A stretch of 64,000 bases of DNA from an uncultured Pelagibacteraceae bacterium (GTDB taxonomy: Bacteria > Pseudomonadota > Alphaproteobacteria > Pelagibacterales > Pelagibacteraceae): the NCBI GenBank assembly GCA_902617895.1, contig CACMYJ010000004.1:1-64000 (forward strand), read 5' to 3'. Within the stretch, counting starts at the first letter, position 1. Each line of letters opens with the position of its first letter. The position numbers and the translations under genes were made by a program. Positions 63,384 through 64,000 of the stretch are shown in pieces. The notes below the pieces were generated by a model. It did not search any database, had not been told where the DNA came from, and saw nothing but the letters and a program-made list of their open reading frames with translations.

Positions 63384-64000
63384 GTATTTTAGAGGTAAGC
63401 AATGTCAGTAAGTCATTTGGTGGGGTTAAAGCCAATGTTGATATATCTATGTCAGTTGAAAAAGGAAAAATCGTAGGTTTAATTGGGCCAAATGGATCTG
63501 GAAAAACTACATTGTTTAATTCTATAGTTGGAACGTATCCTATTGACCAAGGATCAATTAAATTTAATGGTAAAGAAGTATCTGAATTACCAGTTCCAGT
63601 AATAGCTAAACTTGGTTTGCTTAGAACTTTCCAGCAAACAAGAATTTATGGAAAATTGAATTGCGTAGATAATATGCTTATAAGTCACAAAGCGAGCGAT
63701 GAAAGTTTAGTTTCTATATTTTCCCAGATACCACAAAATCTTACAGAAAAAGCTGAAAATTTATTAAATTTTGTTGGATTATATCAAAAAAGAAAACTAA
63801 GAGCGGGAGATTTATCATTTGGTCAGCAGAAGTTATTAGAATTAGCAATGGCATTAATGAATGAGCCTGAGATGTTATTACTGGACGAGCCAACTGCAGG
63901 TATCAACCCTACATTAATAAATGGAATTATTGATAGATTGATAAAAGTAAATCAAGATTTTGGAATTACTCTGCTTGTTATTGAACATAATATGAGAGTA
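63380..64000 (+). CDS. Branched-chain amino acid ABC transporter ATP-binding protein (LivG-type), truncated by the window end
   Basis: MSILEVSNVSKSFGGVKAN...GLIGPNGSGKTTLFN...LSFGQQKLLELAMAL...LLLDEPTAGINP. Confidence 0.92.
   Translation, partial: MSILEVSNVSKSFGGVKANVDISMSVEKGKIVGLIGPNGSGKTTLFNSIVGTYPIDQGSIKFNGKEVSELPVPVIAKLGLLRTFQQTRIYGKLNCVDNMLISHKASDESLVSIFSQIPQNLTEKAENLLNFVGLYQKRKLRAGDLSFGQQKLLELAMALMNEPEMLLLDEPTAGINPTLINGIIDRLIKVNQDFGITLLVIEHNMRV

Overview
AT-rich, very gene-dense window that looks like an alphaproteobacterium of the SAR11/Pelagibacterales type. That is an inference from base composition, tight gene packing, gene content and a permuted two-piece tmRNA. Most of the window is core metabolism: ftsH-folP-glmM-thiD-purA, rpoH, rluD, an ABC exporter, xseB-ispA-dxs, aroC, pdxH, ispB, glyQS, ppdK, nadAC, thyX, mrp, hflKC, degP, miaA, ilvBHC, leuA, mreBCD-mrdA-rodA, an indolepyruvate oxidoreductase and a branched-chain-type amino acid ABC system running off the right edge. 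Four places stand out. (1) The left edge (~1-465) is an inverted ybgF/tilS segment joined to the plus-strand 3' part of tilS, most likely an amplification or assembly fold-back chimera. (2) A ~4.5 kb accessory island (26276-30832) lies between an intact minus-strand tmRNA and a displaced 29-nt copy of the tmRNA 3' end, as expected for an element integrated at ssrA. It carries small secreted proteins, a periplasmic amidohydrolase-like protein, and a 21-nt leader motif duplicated upstream of two unrelated genes with identical spacing to the start codon. (3) A passenger-less inverse-autotransporter-like beta-barrel gene is followed 2 nt later by a separately exported Cys-rich protein (55858-57455), a candidate split inverse autotransporter. 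(4) There is a conspicuous inverted operator or RNA structure upstream of a LysE-family exporter. All calls come from reading the sequence; no database search was run.
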